Assembly (NCBI GenBank): GCA_001899715.1
Contig: MKWI01000009.1
Span: 62,001-126,000 of the forward strand
Reading direction: 5' to 3'
Length of the DNA: 64,000 bases
Source of the DNA: Sphingobium sp. 66-54
GTDB taxonomy: Bacteria; Pseudomonadota; Alphaproteobacteria; Sphingomonadales; Sphingomonadaceae
Both the position numbers and the translations under genes were made by a program. A model generated the notes under the pieces. That model worked only from the letters and a program-made list of their open reading frames with translations. It did no database searches and was not told the origin of the DNA. Of this stretch, positions 1-7,639 are shown piece after piece. Positions within the stretch are counted from its first letter, which is position 1, and each line of letters begins with the position of its first letter.

Positions 1-64
1 GCGCCCCGCCGGAATATCCGCGCAGGTCGAACGAGATGCCTCTCAGCTCAGCGCAGTCAGAAAT

Positions 65-322
65 TCAAGGCAAGTTACTCAACAAGGCAATAAGATCGGC
101 GATGCGACGCGTACTCGTTTTTTCCAGTAGATGCCGGATATGGGTCCGTATGGTAGCCACGCTCGCACCGCGATCTTCCGCTATGTCCTCGGCCGTTTTT
201 CCCGCAAGAAGGCCCTGAGCGACGATAATCTCGGCTTTGGTAAAGGAGAAGCACTCCCGCATCCATTTGGCAGCGGGATGGTCTTCCCGGGGATGTTCCG
301 CCTCGCCATCGAGGACAGGCAC
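65..322 (-). CDS. LuxR-type HTH protein, probably a fragment
   Basis: An 85-residue protein whose residues ~27-80 form a LuxR/FixJ-type helix-turn-helix: a phenylalanine-threonine-rich lead-in (FSFTKAEIIVAQGLLAG), 'TAEDIAEDRGASVATIRTHI' as the recognition unit, then the closing helix ending in LIALL. It should bind DNA and activate or repress transcription. Full-length LuxR regulators carry 100-200 further N-terminal residues for sensing; here there is only a GTG start, and the frame stays open upstream to about 484 without an ATG or a good ribosome site. I therefore read it as the C-terminal remnant of a longer regulator, or a gene with a non-standard start. No target can be inferred. Confidence 0.55.
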   Translation of the reverse strand: MPVLDGEAEHPREDHPAAKWMRECFSFTKAEIIVAQGLLAGKTAEDIAEDRGASVATIRTHIRHLLEKTSTRRIADLIALLSNLP

Positions 323-606
323 GTGCCAGTCCTCGCCGACAGTCTGGGCAGTCCGCTTTTGTCGCGTCGATCCGTTAAACCGCCATTCGTTTATATCAGC
401 GCCCCTTGGCTTCTCAGAGCTTATAGGAACGGCGCTTTTTCTCTGACGGCGGGTCGCTTTCCCAAGTGGATTGGTGTACGCTTACTGTCTCATCGTTATC
501 GACTGGGATGACAGGACAAGTGCCGAGGGCGCTGCGCCTCGCATCGGCCCGCCTATCGGTGTTTCACCCAGCGCGTCGTGACGGCGGGCTCTCCAAAGGG
601 ATGCCG

Positions 607-2442
607 ATGCTCCATGACACCAGTCTCATCACCACAATCGTCATGGGGCTGGTGCTCGCGTTTGTCGGGGGCTTTGTAGCGAGCCGGCTGAAGCTGCCCC
701 CGCTGGTCGGCTACCTGGTGGCCGGTGTCGCGGTCGGGCCCTTTACACCCGGCTTTGTCAGCGACGCGGGAATGGCCGAACAGCTTGCCGAGATCGGCGT
801 GATCCTCCTGATGTTCGGAGTCGGGTTACATTTCTCTGTCAAGGATCTGCTCTCCGTAAAACGGATCGCCATTCCAGGTGCCATCGTTCAGATCACTGTG
901 GCGACGCTGCTCGGGGCGGGACTGGCGCATATGTGGGGATGGACGCCCGGCGCGGGCATCGTCTTCGGCCTCGCGCTCTCGGTGGCCTCGACGGTCGTGC
1001 TGTTGCGCGCGCTCGAACATCGCAATACGCTGGATTCGATCAATGGCCACATTGCCGTGGGATGGTTGATCGTCGAGGACCTCGCCATGGTTCTGGCGCT
1101 GGTCCTGCTTCCGGCGCTTGCGGGCATACTCGGCGGCAACGCCAGCGAAGGCAGTGAGGCCACCGGCGGCACCATCGTGCTGGCCCTCTTGCTTACGCTT
1201 GGGAAGGTCGCGCTCTTCCTGGTGCTGGTTCTCGTGGTGGGTACGCGCGCGGTGCCCTGGGTGCTGGAGCGCGTCGCACGGACGGGATCGCGCGAACTGT
1301 TCACGCTGTCGGTGCTCGCGACGGCGCTGGGCATTGCTTATGGATCGGCTGCACTGTTCGGCGTGTCCTTCGCCCTCGGAGCCTTCTTTGCAGGTGTGGT
1401 GCTGAGCGAAAGCGACTTCAGCCATCAGGCGGCAGCGGATTCGCTGCCACTGCAAGACGCTTTCGCCGTCCTGTTCTTCGTCTCGGTCGGCATGCTGTTC
1501 GATCCGGCCGTGCTCGTCCGCGAGCCGCTGGCGGCGGTCGGGGTTCTCGCGATCATCCTGATCGGCAAGTCCGTTGCCGCCTTCGCTATCGTGCTGGCTT
1601 TTGGCTATCCGGCACGAACGGCACTGACGGTATCGGCAAGCCTCGCCCAGATAGGCGAGTTCTCCTTCATCCTGATCGGCCTCGGCGTGACGCTTGGCCT
1701 GGTTCCGGTGGAAGGCAGGGATCTAATACTGGCCGGTGCGCTTCTCTCGATCACGCTCAACCCCCTCGTCTTCAAGGCCTTCGACGGTATCGAGCGATGG
1801 CTGGGCCGGCGACCGCGCATACTTTCCATTCTGGAGCGCGGGGGCGGACAAGCCCTCTCCACTCTTCCGGAACCATTTGAAAAGGGAGTGCGTAATCACG
1901 CGATCATCGTCGGCTACGGTCGGGTGGGCGGCGTGGTCGGCAAGACGCTCAGCGACCAGGAGCTTCCTGTCATCATCGTTGACAAGGACCGGCGGCGTGT
2001 CGAAGCGCTGCGCGCGAAAGGTATACCGGTGATCTATGGCGACGCGTCGACCCCCGGGATTCTCGATGACGCAGGCATCGCCGATGCGCGCCTTCTGGTG
2101 ATCGCAACGCCAGAAGGGTTTCAGACACGGCGGATCATCGAACTCGCCCGTGAACTCAATGCAGACATTGACGTTGCCGTGCGGACGCAGAACGATGCCG
2201 AGGTAGCCCATCTCGAAAGCCAGGGCGTCGGCCTTGCGATCACCGGCACGCGCGAGTTGTCGTTCGGTCTGGCGGACTATGCGTTGCGCAGCTTGGGAGT
2301 ATCAAGGAAGCGAGCTGCGGCAATCATTCAGGAAGAGCGGATTTCAGGCGAAGGCGGCGCATTCGAGCGGCGGCCGGACCTTCCTGACCGCGAAGCCCCG
2401 GAACTGCGTCTCCGCCGCAAGGACGATGAAGAAGCCGCGTAA
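607..2442 (+). CDS. ybaL: YbaL-type monovalent cation:proton antiporter (CPA2) with RCK domain
   Basis: A 611-residue inner-membrane CPA2 antiporter exchanging K+ (or Na+) for H+. Residues 1 to ~385 are about 12 hydrophobic segments including the family signatures PLVGYLVAGVAVGPFTPGF and EIGVILLMFGVGLHFS. From residue ~430 a TrkA-N/RCK NAD-binding domain begins (IIVGYGRVGGVVG, then VDKDRRRVEAL and IYGDAS). The order Na_H_Exchanger then TrkA-N without TrkA-C matches E. coli YbaL. I chose ATG 607 over ATG 601 because 'aaaggg' lies at proper spacing only for 607, and MLHDTSLITTIV aligns with the YbaL N terminus. It sits in the accessory left region beside small unknown genes, with no linked quinone-reductase subunit as KefB/KefC would have. 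Confidence 0.9.
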   Translation: MLHDTSLITTIVMGLVLAFVGGFVASRLKLPPLVGYLVAGVAVGPFTPGFVSDAGMAEQLAEIGVILLMFGVGLHFSVKDLLSVKRIAIPGAIVQITVATLLGAGLAHMWGWTPGAGIVFGLALSVASTVVLLRALEHRNTLDSINGHIAVGWLIVEDLAMVLALVLLPALAGILGGNASEGSEATGGTIVLALLLTLGKVALFLVLVLVVGTRAVPWVLERVARTGSRELFTLSVLATALGIAYGSAALFGVSFALGAFFAGVVLSESDFSHQAAADSLPLQDAFAVLFFVSVGMLFDPAVLVREPLAAVGVLAIILIGKSVAAFAIVLAFGYPARTALTVSASLAQIGEFSFILIGLGVTLGLVPVEGRDLILAGALLSITLNPLVFKAFDGIERWLGRRPRILSILERGGGQALSTLPEPFEKGVRNHAIIVGYGRVGGVVGKTLSDQELPVIIVDKDRRRVEALRAKGIPVIYGDASTPGILDDAGIADARLLVIATPEGFQTRRIIELARELNADIDVAVRTQNDAEVAHLESQGVGLAITGTRELSFGLADYALRSLGVSRKRAAAIIQEERISGEGGAFERRPDLPDREAPELRLRRKDDEEAA

Positions 2443-2504
2443 GAGGTAGGCCTAAACAGCCTGTGCCGAGATGAACATCGCTTCAAAGCGTTTCCCGGGC
2501 CAAT

Positions 2505-2771
2505 TCAGGCGTTTTTGACCCCCCGGTCCGGATTTTCGCTCAGCAGCTTGTCGTCTTCGCTGGGTGCCTGCTCATTCTGAAGAGCCGCCATGTCGGCAAT
2601 GACGCGTGTTCGCTCGCGGCGAGCTTCGCGCCGTTCGGCAAAGAGCGCCTCAATGCCCCATGCGTTGGCCGCCCGGCCAGCGACAACCCGGATATTTTCC
2701 AGTATCGCATTGGCCGCGCGATCGCGCTGGACGGTCTCCTGCATCCGGCAGAAAGTCGATGAGAGTTCCAT
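2505..2771 (-). CDS. Hypothetical protein, 88 aa
   Basis: Not recognised. The protein (starting MELSSTFCRMQETVQRDRA) is charged and mostly helical, with an arginine/glutamate-rich stretch AERREARRERTRV near the middle and an acidic C terminus; no signal peptide or membrane segment. The start at 2771 is preceded on the minus strand by AAAGGACG at good spacing; a longer upstream reading has no such site. It is the third gene of a minus-strand set (2976-3281, 2812-2973, then this gene), separated by short gaps, suggesting one transcript of small accessory proteins. Confidence 0.6.
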   Translation of the reverse strand: MELSSTFCRMQETVQRDRAANAILENIRVVAGRAANAWGIEALFAERREARRERTRVIADMAALQNEQAPSEDDKLLSENPDRGVKNA

Positions 2772-2811
2772 TGTACGTCCTTTCAAAACTATGATGCCCG
2801 GGTGGCCAGAA

Positions 2812-2973
2812 TCAGGAGGAGCGCTCGTCGCGCTTGGCCTGGGCAATCGCGTCGCTGAGCTTTGAGTACCGATAGTCCTTGTAATGATACTGATCGGCCG
2901 GGACGCGAATGATCCCATAAAGAGCCATCTGCTCAGCTACGGTCGCTTCGTCGCGTTTACGGGGGTCGCTCAC
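2812..2973 (-). CDS. Hypothetical small protein, 53 aa
   Basis: A short reading frame from GTG 2973 to TGA 2812-2814. The product begins MSDPRKRDEATVAEQMALYG and contains a tyrosine-rich middle (DQYHYKDYRYSKL) and a charged helix at the end. The ribosome site CAGGAGCG stands just upstream of the GTG, and the upstream gene's TAA (2976-2978) is only 2 nt away, so the two are likely co-translated. I do not recognise the family; the arrangement and codon pattern (GC-rich third positions) argue that it is real rather than chance. Confidence 0.6.
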   Translation of the reverse strand: MSDPRKRDEATVAEQMALYGIIRVPADQYHYKDYRYSKLSDAIAQAKRDERSS

Positions 2974-2975
2974 GA

Positions 2976-3281
2976 TTATCGCTCCTGTGCCTGAAATCTG
3001 GCGCGCAGGGCATCGAGCTTCGCCTTTTGCTGGCGAAGAACGCGCGAGCGATACGCATAAGTGTTGTAGCGCATCCCGATCCGACCATCGCCAAAGTCGC
3101 TGGCCAAGGTACTTTCCATAAAATGGACCTGTGCCTCGAGCCCCTCGACATCACTGGCTGAAATAACGGGGGATACGATCGCGATCCTCGCGCCAGCCAA
3201 GAGACCGCCCTCATTCTCCCAATTGTCCTCGCGAAGGGATCGCGCGGCATCACGCCGTGCAGCGCTGGAAACCCGGATCAT
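2976..3281 (-). CDS. Hypothetical protein, about 101 aa
   Basis: Unrecognised cytoplasmic protein beginning MIRVSSAARRDAARSL, followed by SLREDNWENEGGLLAG, a short hydrophobic strand (ARIAIVSPVI) and a basic C-terminal helix (YRSRVLRQQKAKLDALRARF). The reading frame stays open further upstream to 3557 (193 aa), but that extension looks non-coding in composition and has no good ribosome site; even the 3281 ATG lacks a strong one, so the start is uncertain. First gene of the small three-gene minus-strand set ending at 2505. Confidence 0.55.
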   Translation of the reverse strand: MIRVSSAARRDAARSLREDNWENEGGLLAGARIAIVSPVISASDVEGLEAQVHFMESTLASDFGDGRIGMRYNTYAYRSRVLRQQKAKLDALRARFQAQER

Positions 3282-3631
3282 TGGAAGATCGGGCGGAAGA
3301 ACCGCTTTGCCTGTGCTTGTAACGCTACGGGATAGAATGACATCGTTCGTCTCCAACCATGAGCGGGAGCGCGAACTATCTCTCAGCCACACTCGTGCCC
3401 GAGGCATGGGGAGTGCGGTAGATTTTATGTGGGGTGTGAAAGGGCGTTTTACTATGGGCGCCGCATCTTTCATCAGCGGCGTCGTGAACACGCGCTCTTT
3501 GGCCAATTGGTCGCCCAAGTCATCCGGCCGTGCACTGAAACTCGCAGCAAAAAGCAACGTCGCGCCCTATGACGTTCAGTGCCTGTTCGCGATCCGCCCG
3601 GAAGGCGGCACTCGCGTGGCGTGGTTACACG
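3282..3631. other. Unassigned stretch between small genes
   Basis: About 350 bases without a supported gene. Both strands have open frames, but none combines a plausible ribosome site with protein-like composition; part of it may be the 5' end of the 2976-3281 gene if that gene starts further upstream. Confidence 0.4.
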
Positions 3632-3760
3632 TTAGCGCTTCATGTTTTCGAGCCCCGGCACCACGCCGCGCTTCTCGGATGGCTTGGACACATTCGTTTT
3701 CGGCTTTTCGGCCTTGGGCTTACGGATTTCGCGATTGGATCTCTTCTGAGACTTGGCCAT
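3632..3760 (-). CDS. Small highly basic protein, 42 aa
   Basis: A 42-residue protein MAKSQKRSNREIRKPKAEKP... ending GLENMKR, with nearly half its residues Lys or Arg. The start ATG (3758-3760) follows AAAGGAAC at ideal spacing. I recall similar very short Lys/Arg-rich proteins beginning MAKSQKR in sphingomonad genomes, without known function; that is family memory, not something the sequence proves. It could bind nucleic acid or ribosomes. It stands alone, with about 350 bp of unassigned DNA downstream of it before the next minus-strand gene. Confidence 0.65.
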   Translation of the reverse strand: MAKSQKRSNREIRKPKAEKPKTNVSKPSEKRGVVPGLENMKR

Positions 3761-3811
3761 GATCTGTTCCTTTCGGGAATGATGTGATGGGAGGTGCCGC
3801 AACGTTACCGT

Positions 3812-4006
3812 TCAGGCGAAGACCACATCCGCTTTTGTGGGATATGACGGCAGCATCGCCGCAGGAGCCTGCCGGGAGTAGTTGTTCGCTGCCGGAGATG
3901 ACAGATAGCGTTCGAGCAACGCGAGAATTCTTGACCCGTTCCCGGCATCAAACTTCCGGGCAAAGAGGTCGGGGTAACGATGGACGAGAAGGAAATAGGC
4001 GATCAT
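3812..4006 (-). CDS. Hypothetical protein, 64 aa, possible glycosyltransferase fragment
   Basis: From ATG 4006 the product begins MIAYFLLVHRYPDLFARKF, which resembles the first strand and helix of the core-2/I-branching (GT14) beta-1,6-N-acetylglucosaminyltransferases (usually IAYLILVHR-P-Q...). The remainder (SSPAANNYSRQAPAAMLPSY) does not continue that family, whose usual length is about 280 residues. It is either a truncated remnant or an unrelated small protein. The frame is open 27 codons further upstream to 4087 without support for an earlier start. Confidence 0.35.
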   Translation of the reverse strand: MIAYFLLVHRYPDLFARKFDAGNGSRILALLERYLSSPAANNYSRQAPAAMLPSYPTKADVVFA

Positions 4007-4528
4007 CGGGCAGATCTCTCCAGATCGCCCCATCCGGCTGTCGAGGCCCGGACGCGGCGATTGCGTTTCCTGCCTCAGGAAAGCCAATCAAACGAATTTT
4101 GATTGTAAAGAGACAACGCCGGACAGAACTCGCTCGAATAAGCAAAGCGGCGTTTTTTATATATGGATATCGCTCTCTGAAATTCAACCAACGGCGTGTT
4201 GAGCCCCTAATACGGTTGACAGCCCCTCCCAATCTCAATCGCTCTTGCTATCCGAAAGACCTATGTACGCCATTAGCCGGCGCTCTCGTGCCTGATACAT
4301 GCTGCCTTCGGTGTCGCTCCAGTGTTGGGCGTCTGAGCAGGAGCAGGCGGCGCGCCGGTCGATCAAATTTGCTGATGCTAAGGCTGCCTCATCCCCGGTT
4401 CAACGAATTGAAGCGACAGAACTATGCTCCTGTGCCATAGGGCCGGCATTGCCGCGAACCCGCTCCGCAAGCTTTCGCCGTGACTGAGAGACCACCCGCG
4501 CTCCCGCTTGCTGATCGGGACAGGTCTG
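4007..4528. other. Intergenic region, no gene supported
   Basis: About 520 bases, locally more AT-rich (for example around 4150-4165), with several overlapping open frames on both strands that lack ribosome sites and protein-like composition. No repeat or RNA gene was recognised. Confidence 0.5.
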
Positions 4529-4738
4529 ATGGGCGATTTCAATAAACTTTTACATGACCAGCAACGCGCGCTCTTATGGGCTCAATTTTCCGATTTTGGT
4601 CAGGGTCGACGGATATTGCGCGAGGCTGCCTGTGCCCTTGGCGAGCGCATCGCCGCGCATCCTTATGGGCTGGTCGGCATCTTCAGGGCGGGCCATGTGC
4701 GTTTGGGATCCACCGTTTCGGGCGTATCCTTCGCATGA
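4529..4738 (+). CDS. Hypothetical protein, 69 aa, coupled to next gene
   Basis: Begins MGDFNKLLHDQQRALLWAQF and ends GSTVSGVSFA; soluble, no motif recognised. An in-frame TTG at 4508 is an alternative start, but ATG 4529 follows a gggacagg sequence. Its TGA stop (4736-4738) overlaps the ATG of the next gene (4735) in the ATGA arrangement typical of translational coupling, so the two products are probably made together and may interact. Confidence 0.55.
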   Translation: MGDFNKLLHDQQRALLWAQFSDFGQGRRILREAACALGERIAAHPYGLVGIFRAGHVRLGSTVSGVSFA

Positions 4739-4968
4739 GCCGCGCGATCGCCATCAATGCATCGGTCGAGCAGGTGACTGACTATTGCACGAAGCAGGGC
4801 TTCGGCATTTCCGTGATTGAGCCGCTGCTATCCGGTGGCACGCGCGTGGTGCTCAACAATATGGAAGATGCGGAGGCCGTTCGACGGGGCATGAAGACAC
4901 GCCTCATAAACACACCGGTCGTTCGCTCTCCATTATACGCCGCCAGAACCACGATACCCTATCGATAA
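4735..4968 (+). CDS. Hypothetical protein, 77 aa
   Basis: Starts MSRAIAINASVEQVTDYC at the ATGA overlap with the preceding gene. It has an alternating pattern ending in RTTIPYR and the motif IEPLLSGGTRVVLNNMEDAE in the middle. I recall sphingomonad small proteins with the same 'SGGTRVVLNN' signature and no assigned function. The segment AISV-IE-LxSGGTRVVLNN looks like a short strand-helix-strand unit (inference). Confidence 0.65.
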   Translation: MSRAIAINASVEQVTDYCTKQGFGISVIEPLLSGGTRVVLNNMEDAEAVRRGMKTRLINTPVVRSPLYAARTTIPYR

Positions 4969-5082
4969 TAGCGCGTATCATGGTGAGGACAGGGGCGGTC
5001 AGGGAATGGCCCCTGTTTCCGCCGTCTGATGGCAGGTGACGATCTGAACCATCATTGCTTTCGGTTACAAGGGCTGACCAGA

Positions 5083-5805
5083 ATGAATAACGTGCTCAAC
5101 AGCCGGACGGATGACTCTGACCAGCCCATCGAATTGATTGGCACAGCCGATATCCCTGGTGGCGGCGAGTTGCTTCTGCGGCAGCGCGGCGATGACTATG
5201 CAATCGAATATGGGGAGATCCAGCTGATGGTGAGCTGGGCCCACAGATCCGAACGCGCACTGGCGTCGCTTGCCTGTCAGCGTATCACCTCCGCTCAGCC
5301 GCATATTCTGATTGGCGGCCTGGGCATGGGGTTCACGCTTGTCGCAGCGCTGGCCGAACTGCCGGCTGCTGCGAAGGTGGTCGTTGCCGAGCTTGTCCCG
5401 ACCGTCGTGGAATGGGCGGAGGGGCCGCTGGCCCATCTATTCGATGGTGCGCTCAGCGATCCCCGCGTCACCGTCCGCGTCGGCGATGTGTTCGACCGGA
5501 TTGCCGAAGCTCATGAGATATTCGATGCGATCCTGCTGGATGTCGACAACGGCCCGGATGGCCTCATCAGTGCGTCCAATGATCGGCTCTATTCGATGGA
5601 GGGGTTGTATACCTCCTGTGCGGCGCTGCGGCCTGGAGGGGTGCTGGCGATCTGGTCGAGCTATCCGGATAGCTGCTTTGGCGATGATCTGGAGGAAGCG
5701 GGGTTCATCGTCGATGAGGTTCGAATGCGGTCAGGTGAAAATGGCCGGGGTGATAAGCATATCGTCTGGCTGGCCACCCGCCCGCATAGAGAGGCACCTC
5801 TCTGA
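5083..5805 (+). CDS. Spermidine synthase-like methyltransferase-fold protein
   Basis: A 240-residue Rossmann-fold protein of the spermidine synthase/SAM-methyltransferase clan. The nucleotide-binding motif is ILIGGLGMGFTL (residues ~80-91), followed by VVVAELVPTVVEWA with the acidic residue that binds the adenosyl ribose, VGDVFD, and a DAILLDVDNGP strand. Bacterial proteins of this type are usually annotated as spermine/spermidine synthase family, but the N-terminal beta domain of true SpeE is short here and the substrate is unknown. Start ATG 5083 follows 'agggctgacc'; an upstream in-frame ATG/GTG at 5029 is less well placed. Its 3' end overlaps the end of the convergent gene at 5705-5968. 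Confidence 0.8.
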   Translation: MNNVLNSRTDDSDQPIELIGTADIPGGGELLLRQRGDDYAIEYGEIQLMVSWAHRSERALASLACQRITSAQPHILIGGLGMGFTLVAALAELPAAAKVVVAELVPTVVEWAEGPLAHLFDGALSDPRVTVRVGDVFDRIAEAHEIFDAILLDVDNGPDGLISASNDRLYSMEGLYTSCAALRPGGVLAIWSSYPDSCFGDDLEEAGFIVDEVRMRSGENGRGDKHIVWLATRPHREAPL

Positions 5806-5968
5806 TCTCCGGGCGGGCGGTCCCAGTTCTGGGGTCGGTGAAATAGCGTTCCAGGTCGCCGGCGACTTCTTCCTCGATGCCGGCGTCGGGTGCCTGCGCC
5901 CAGACGGTAGCGGGCATGACGAGTGGCAGACAGAGCGCATAGGCTGCGCGGTATTTCTTGATGGACAT
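5705..5968 (-). CDS. Small putative secreted protein, 87 aa
   Basis: From ATG 5968 (preceded by GGGGGAAC) the product has an N-terminal signal peptide: MSIKKYRAAYALCLPLVMPA then a VWAQA-type cleavage site. The mature part (APDAGIEEEVAGDLERYFTDP...) is short and unrecognised. Its last ~34 codons overlap the 3' end of the convergent methyltransferase gene on the other strand, which is unusual; the original stop may have been lost or the gene truncated. Function unknown. Confidence 0.5.
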   Translation of the reverse strand: MSIKKYRAAYALCLPLVMPATVWAQAPDAGIEEEVAGDLERYFTDPRTGTARPEIREVPLYAGGWPARRYAYHPGHFHLTAFEPHRR

Positions 5969-6299
5969 GGTTCCCCCAACTCCGGAAGCGATATCGCCCC
6001 GTTCTCCCGGGGGCGCATTAGAAGCGGCAGCGCACAGGCCAAGTTCATTACGGTTCTGTAACGGAGCGAGGGATGTTACATTTTTAATTTTACTATTATT
6101 TTTCATAAAGTTATGAATAATTTTGAAGATCCTGACTCACCTTTGCCCTGTCATTCGGCAACTTGACCCCCTCCTATCTCTCGCGCAGTCTTTCGGACTG
6201 TGCCTTACCGTTTACAGAGATAATGGCAGTCCATATCCCGACGCGGCACCGCCGCGGCATCCATGCGCCTGAAGGCACGACACTGAGGGATAAACAGGT
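5969..6299. other. Intergenic region between divergent genes
   Basis: About 330 bases holding the 5' flanks of the secreted-protein gene and the lipoprotein gene. It includes an AT-rich patch around 6075-6125 likely to contain promoter elements, but no specific -35/-10 pair can be assigned with confidence. No gene seen. Confidence 0.5.
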
Positions 6300-7529
6300 T
6301 TGAAAACGGCGTTGCCTACACTACTACTGGTCTTGCTGTTGGCGGGCTGTGCGCCTTCGACAACCCGCAATACGCCACAGATGCGCGCATATGAACTCAG
6401 TCTGGCCACCGGTGAGGCCGGGCAATATGCGGCATGGCATGGCGGTCCGAATGATGGCTCATCCATCTATATCCAGCGGGTGGACGGCGATGGCCGGTTG
6501 AGCGGCAAGCCTTTCCGCGTCAGCGACGGCAAGCGACTGGCCTATGAGCCGGACCTGATCTTCGGGGAGAACCAGCTCATCACCGCATGGTATGAGAAAA
6601 CGCCTGACACAGGCCGATTGTCCGCGCGCATGGCGGGGTTCGACCTGCACGGTCGACTGCTGTGGACGACGCCCCTGACCGACGAAACCTTGCAGACGAG
6701 GAACCCGGTCGTGCGGCGGATCGGAAAGGACGTGCATGTCGCCTGGATCCAGCAATCGGCAACCAACAGGAAGAGCGAGGCAACCGTGTGGTATCGGCGC
6801 TTTTCGCAAGCAGGAGTGCCGGAAACGCTACCCCGCAGGATCGGCCGCGCCAGTTGGGATACATGGAATCTCAACGCGATGGTCTACGGCAAACGCTTCA
6901 TCGTTACCTATGACGCAGCGGAGACTACAGCCGCTCATGAATTGCACATGATCGACATCACCCCGGATGATGTACGGCATCGTCTGCTCAGCTTGGACGA
7001 TGGGCATCCTTCCCTTTATCCCGACCTTCAGGTCAACGAGGCGGGCCAGGCCGCACTTACCTGGTTCGATCAGAGGGACGGTAATGAAGAAATCTATCTG
7101 ATCGTCGCCCCTTTTGAATTACTTGGCACAGACAACATGCCCGCCGCCAGGAGGATAACGAACGATAGAAGCGCTTCCATCGGCGCCTATGTTGCCTGGA
7201 ACGGGGCGATCCTCGGTCTGGCCTGGAGCGACAGCCCTTATGGATCGCGTGAAATCTTCATCGAAACATTTGACAGGGTGGGGCACTCACTTGGTCCCAT
7301 GCGGGCCATCAGCGCCAGCAAAGGGCAAGCTTCCGTTCCTTCCATTCGACCAAGCGCTGCGGGCTTCCTCGTGGCGTGGAACGACTATACCGCTCAGAAG
7401 GGAGACGCGCACGGAACCGGCGCCTCGTCCGTAGCTCAGTTCAAATGGGTGCCGGCCTCTCATGAGGATCCCGGTTCCCGTCCCGGCGCGCGAGCGGCCC
7501 CATCCCGTTCGGGCAGCCCGGTTCCATGA
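6300..7529 (+). CDS. Putative lipoprotein, beta-propeller-like, 409 aa
   Basis: Begins MKTALPTLLLVLLLAGC: a type II signal peptide with lipobox LAGC at residues 14-17, so the protein is lipidated and outer-membrane or periplasm facing. The mature part repeats a pattern of ~45-55 residues with tryptophan-rich turns (VAWIQQS, LTWFDQRDGNEEIYL, LAWSDSPYGSREIFIE, VAWNDYT), as in sialidase/BNR- or PQQ-like beta-propellers. The start is TTG 6300, with 'gaggg' about 10 nt upstream. The last ~25 residues are Arg/Pro/Ser-rich and may be a read-through into the adjacent degraded region. No enzyme family recognised. Confidence 0.7.
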   Translation: MKTALPTLLLVLLLAGCAPSTTRNTPQMRAYELSLATGEAGQYAAWHGGPNDGSSIYIQRVDGDGRLSGKPFRVSDGKRLAYEPDLIFGENQLITAWYEKTPDTGRLSARMAGFDLHGRLLWTTPLTDETLQTRNPVVRRIGKDVHVAWIQQSATNRKSEATVWYRRFSQAGVPETLPRRIGRASWDTWNLNAMVYGKRFIVTYDAAETTAAHELHMIDITPDDVRHRLLSLDDGHPSLYPDLQVNEAGQAALTWFDQRDGNEEIYLIVAPFELLGTDNMPAARRITNDRSASIGAYVAWNGAILGLAWSDSPYGSREIFIETFDRVGHSLGPMRAISASKGQASVPSIRPSAAGFLVAWNDYTAQKGDAHGTGASSVAQFKWVPASHEDPGSRPGARAAPSRSGSPVP

Positions 7530-7639
7530 AGAAGCGGTGGAGACCGGCGAGATGATGGACATGGGCGCACCCTCGTTTCGAGGGGCAACGAGCGCACCCT
7601 GCGGGCGATCCGGCATTGATCGGCGCCGCGCCGCGGCCA

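Noticed and set aside
3784-4440. 218-aa open frame on the + strand
   Set aside because: No ribosome site, low-quality composition, and overlaps the better-supported start region of other frames.
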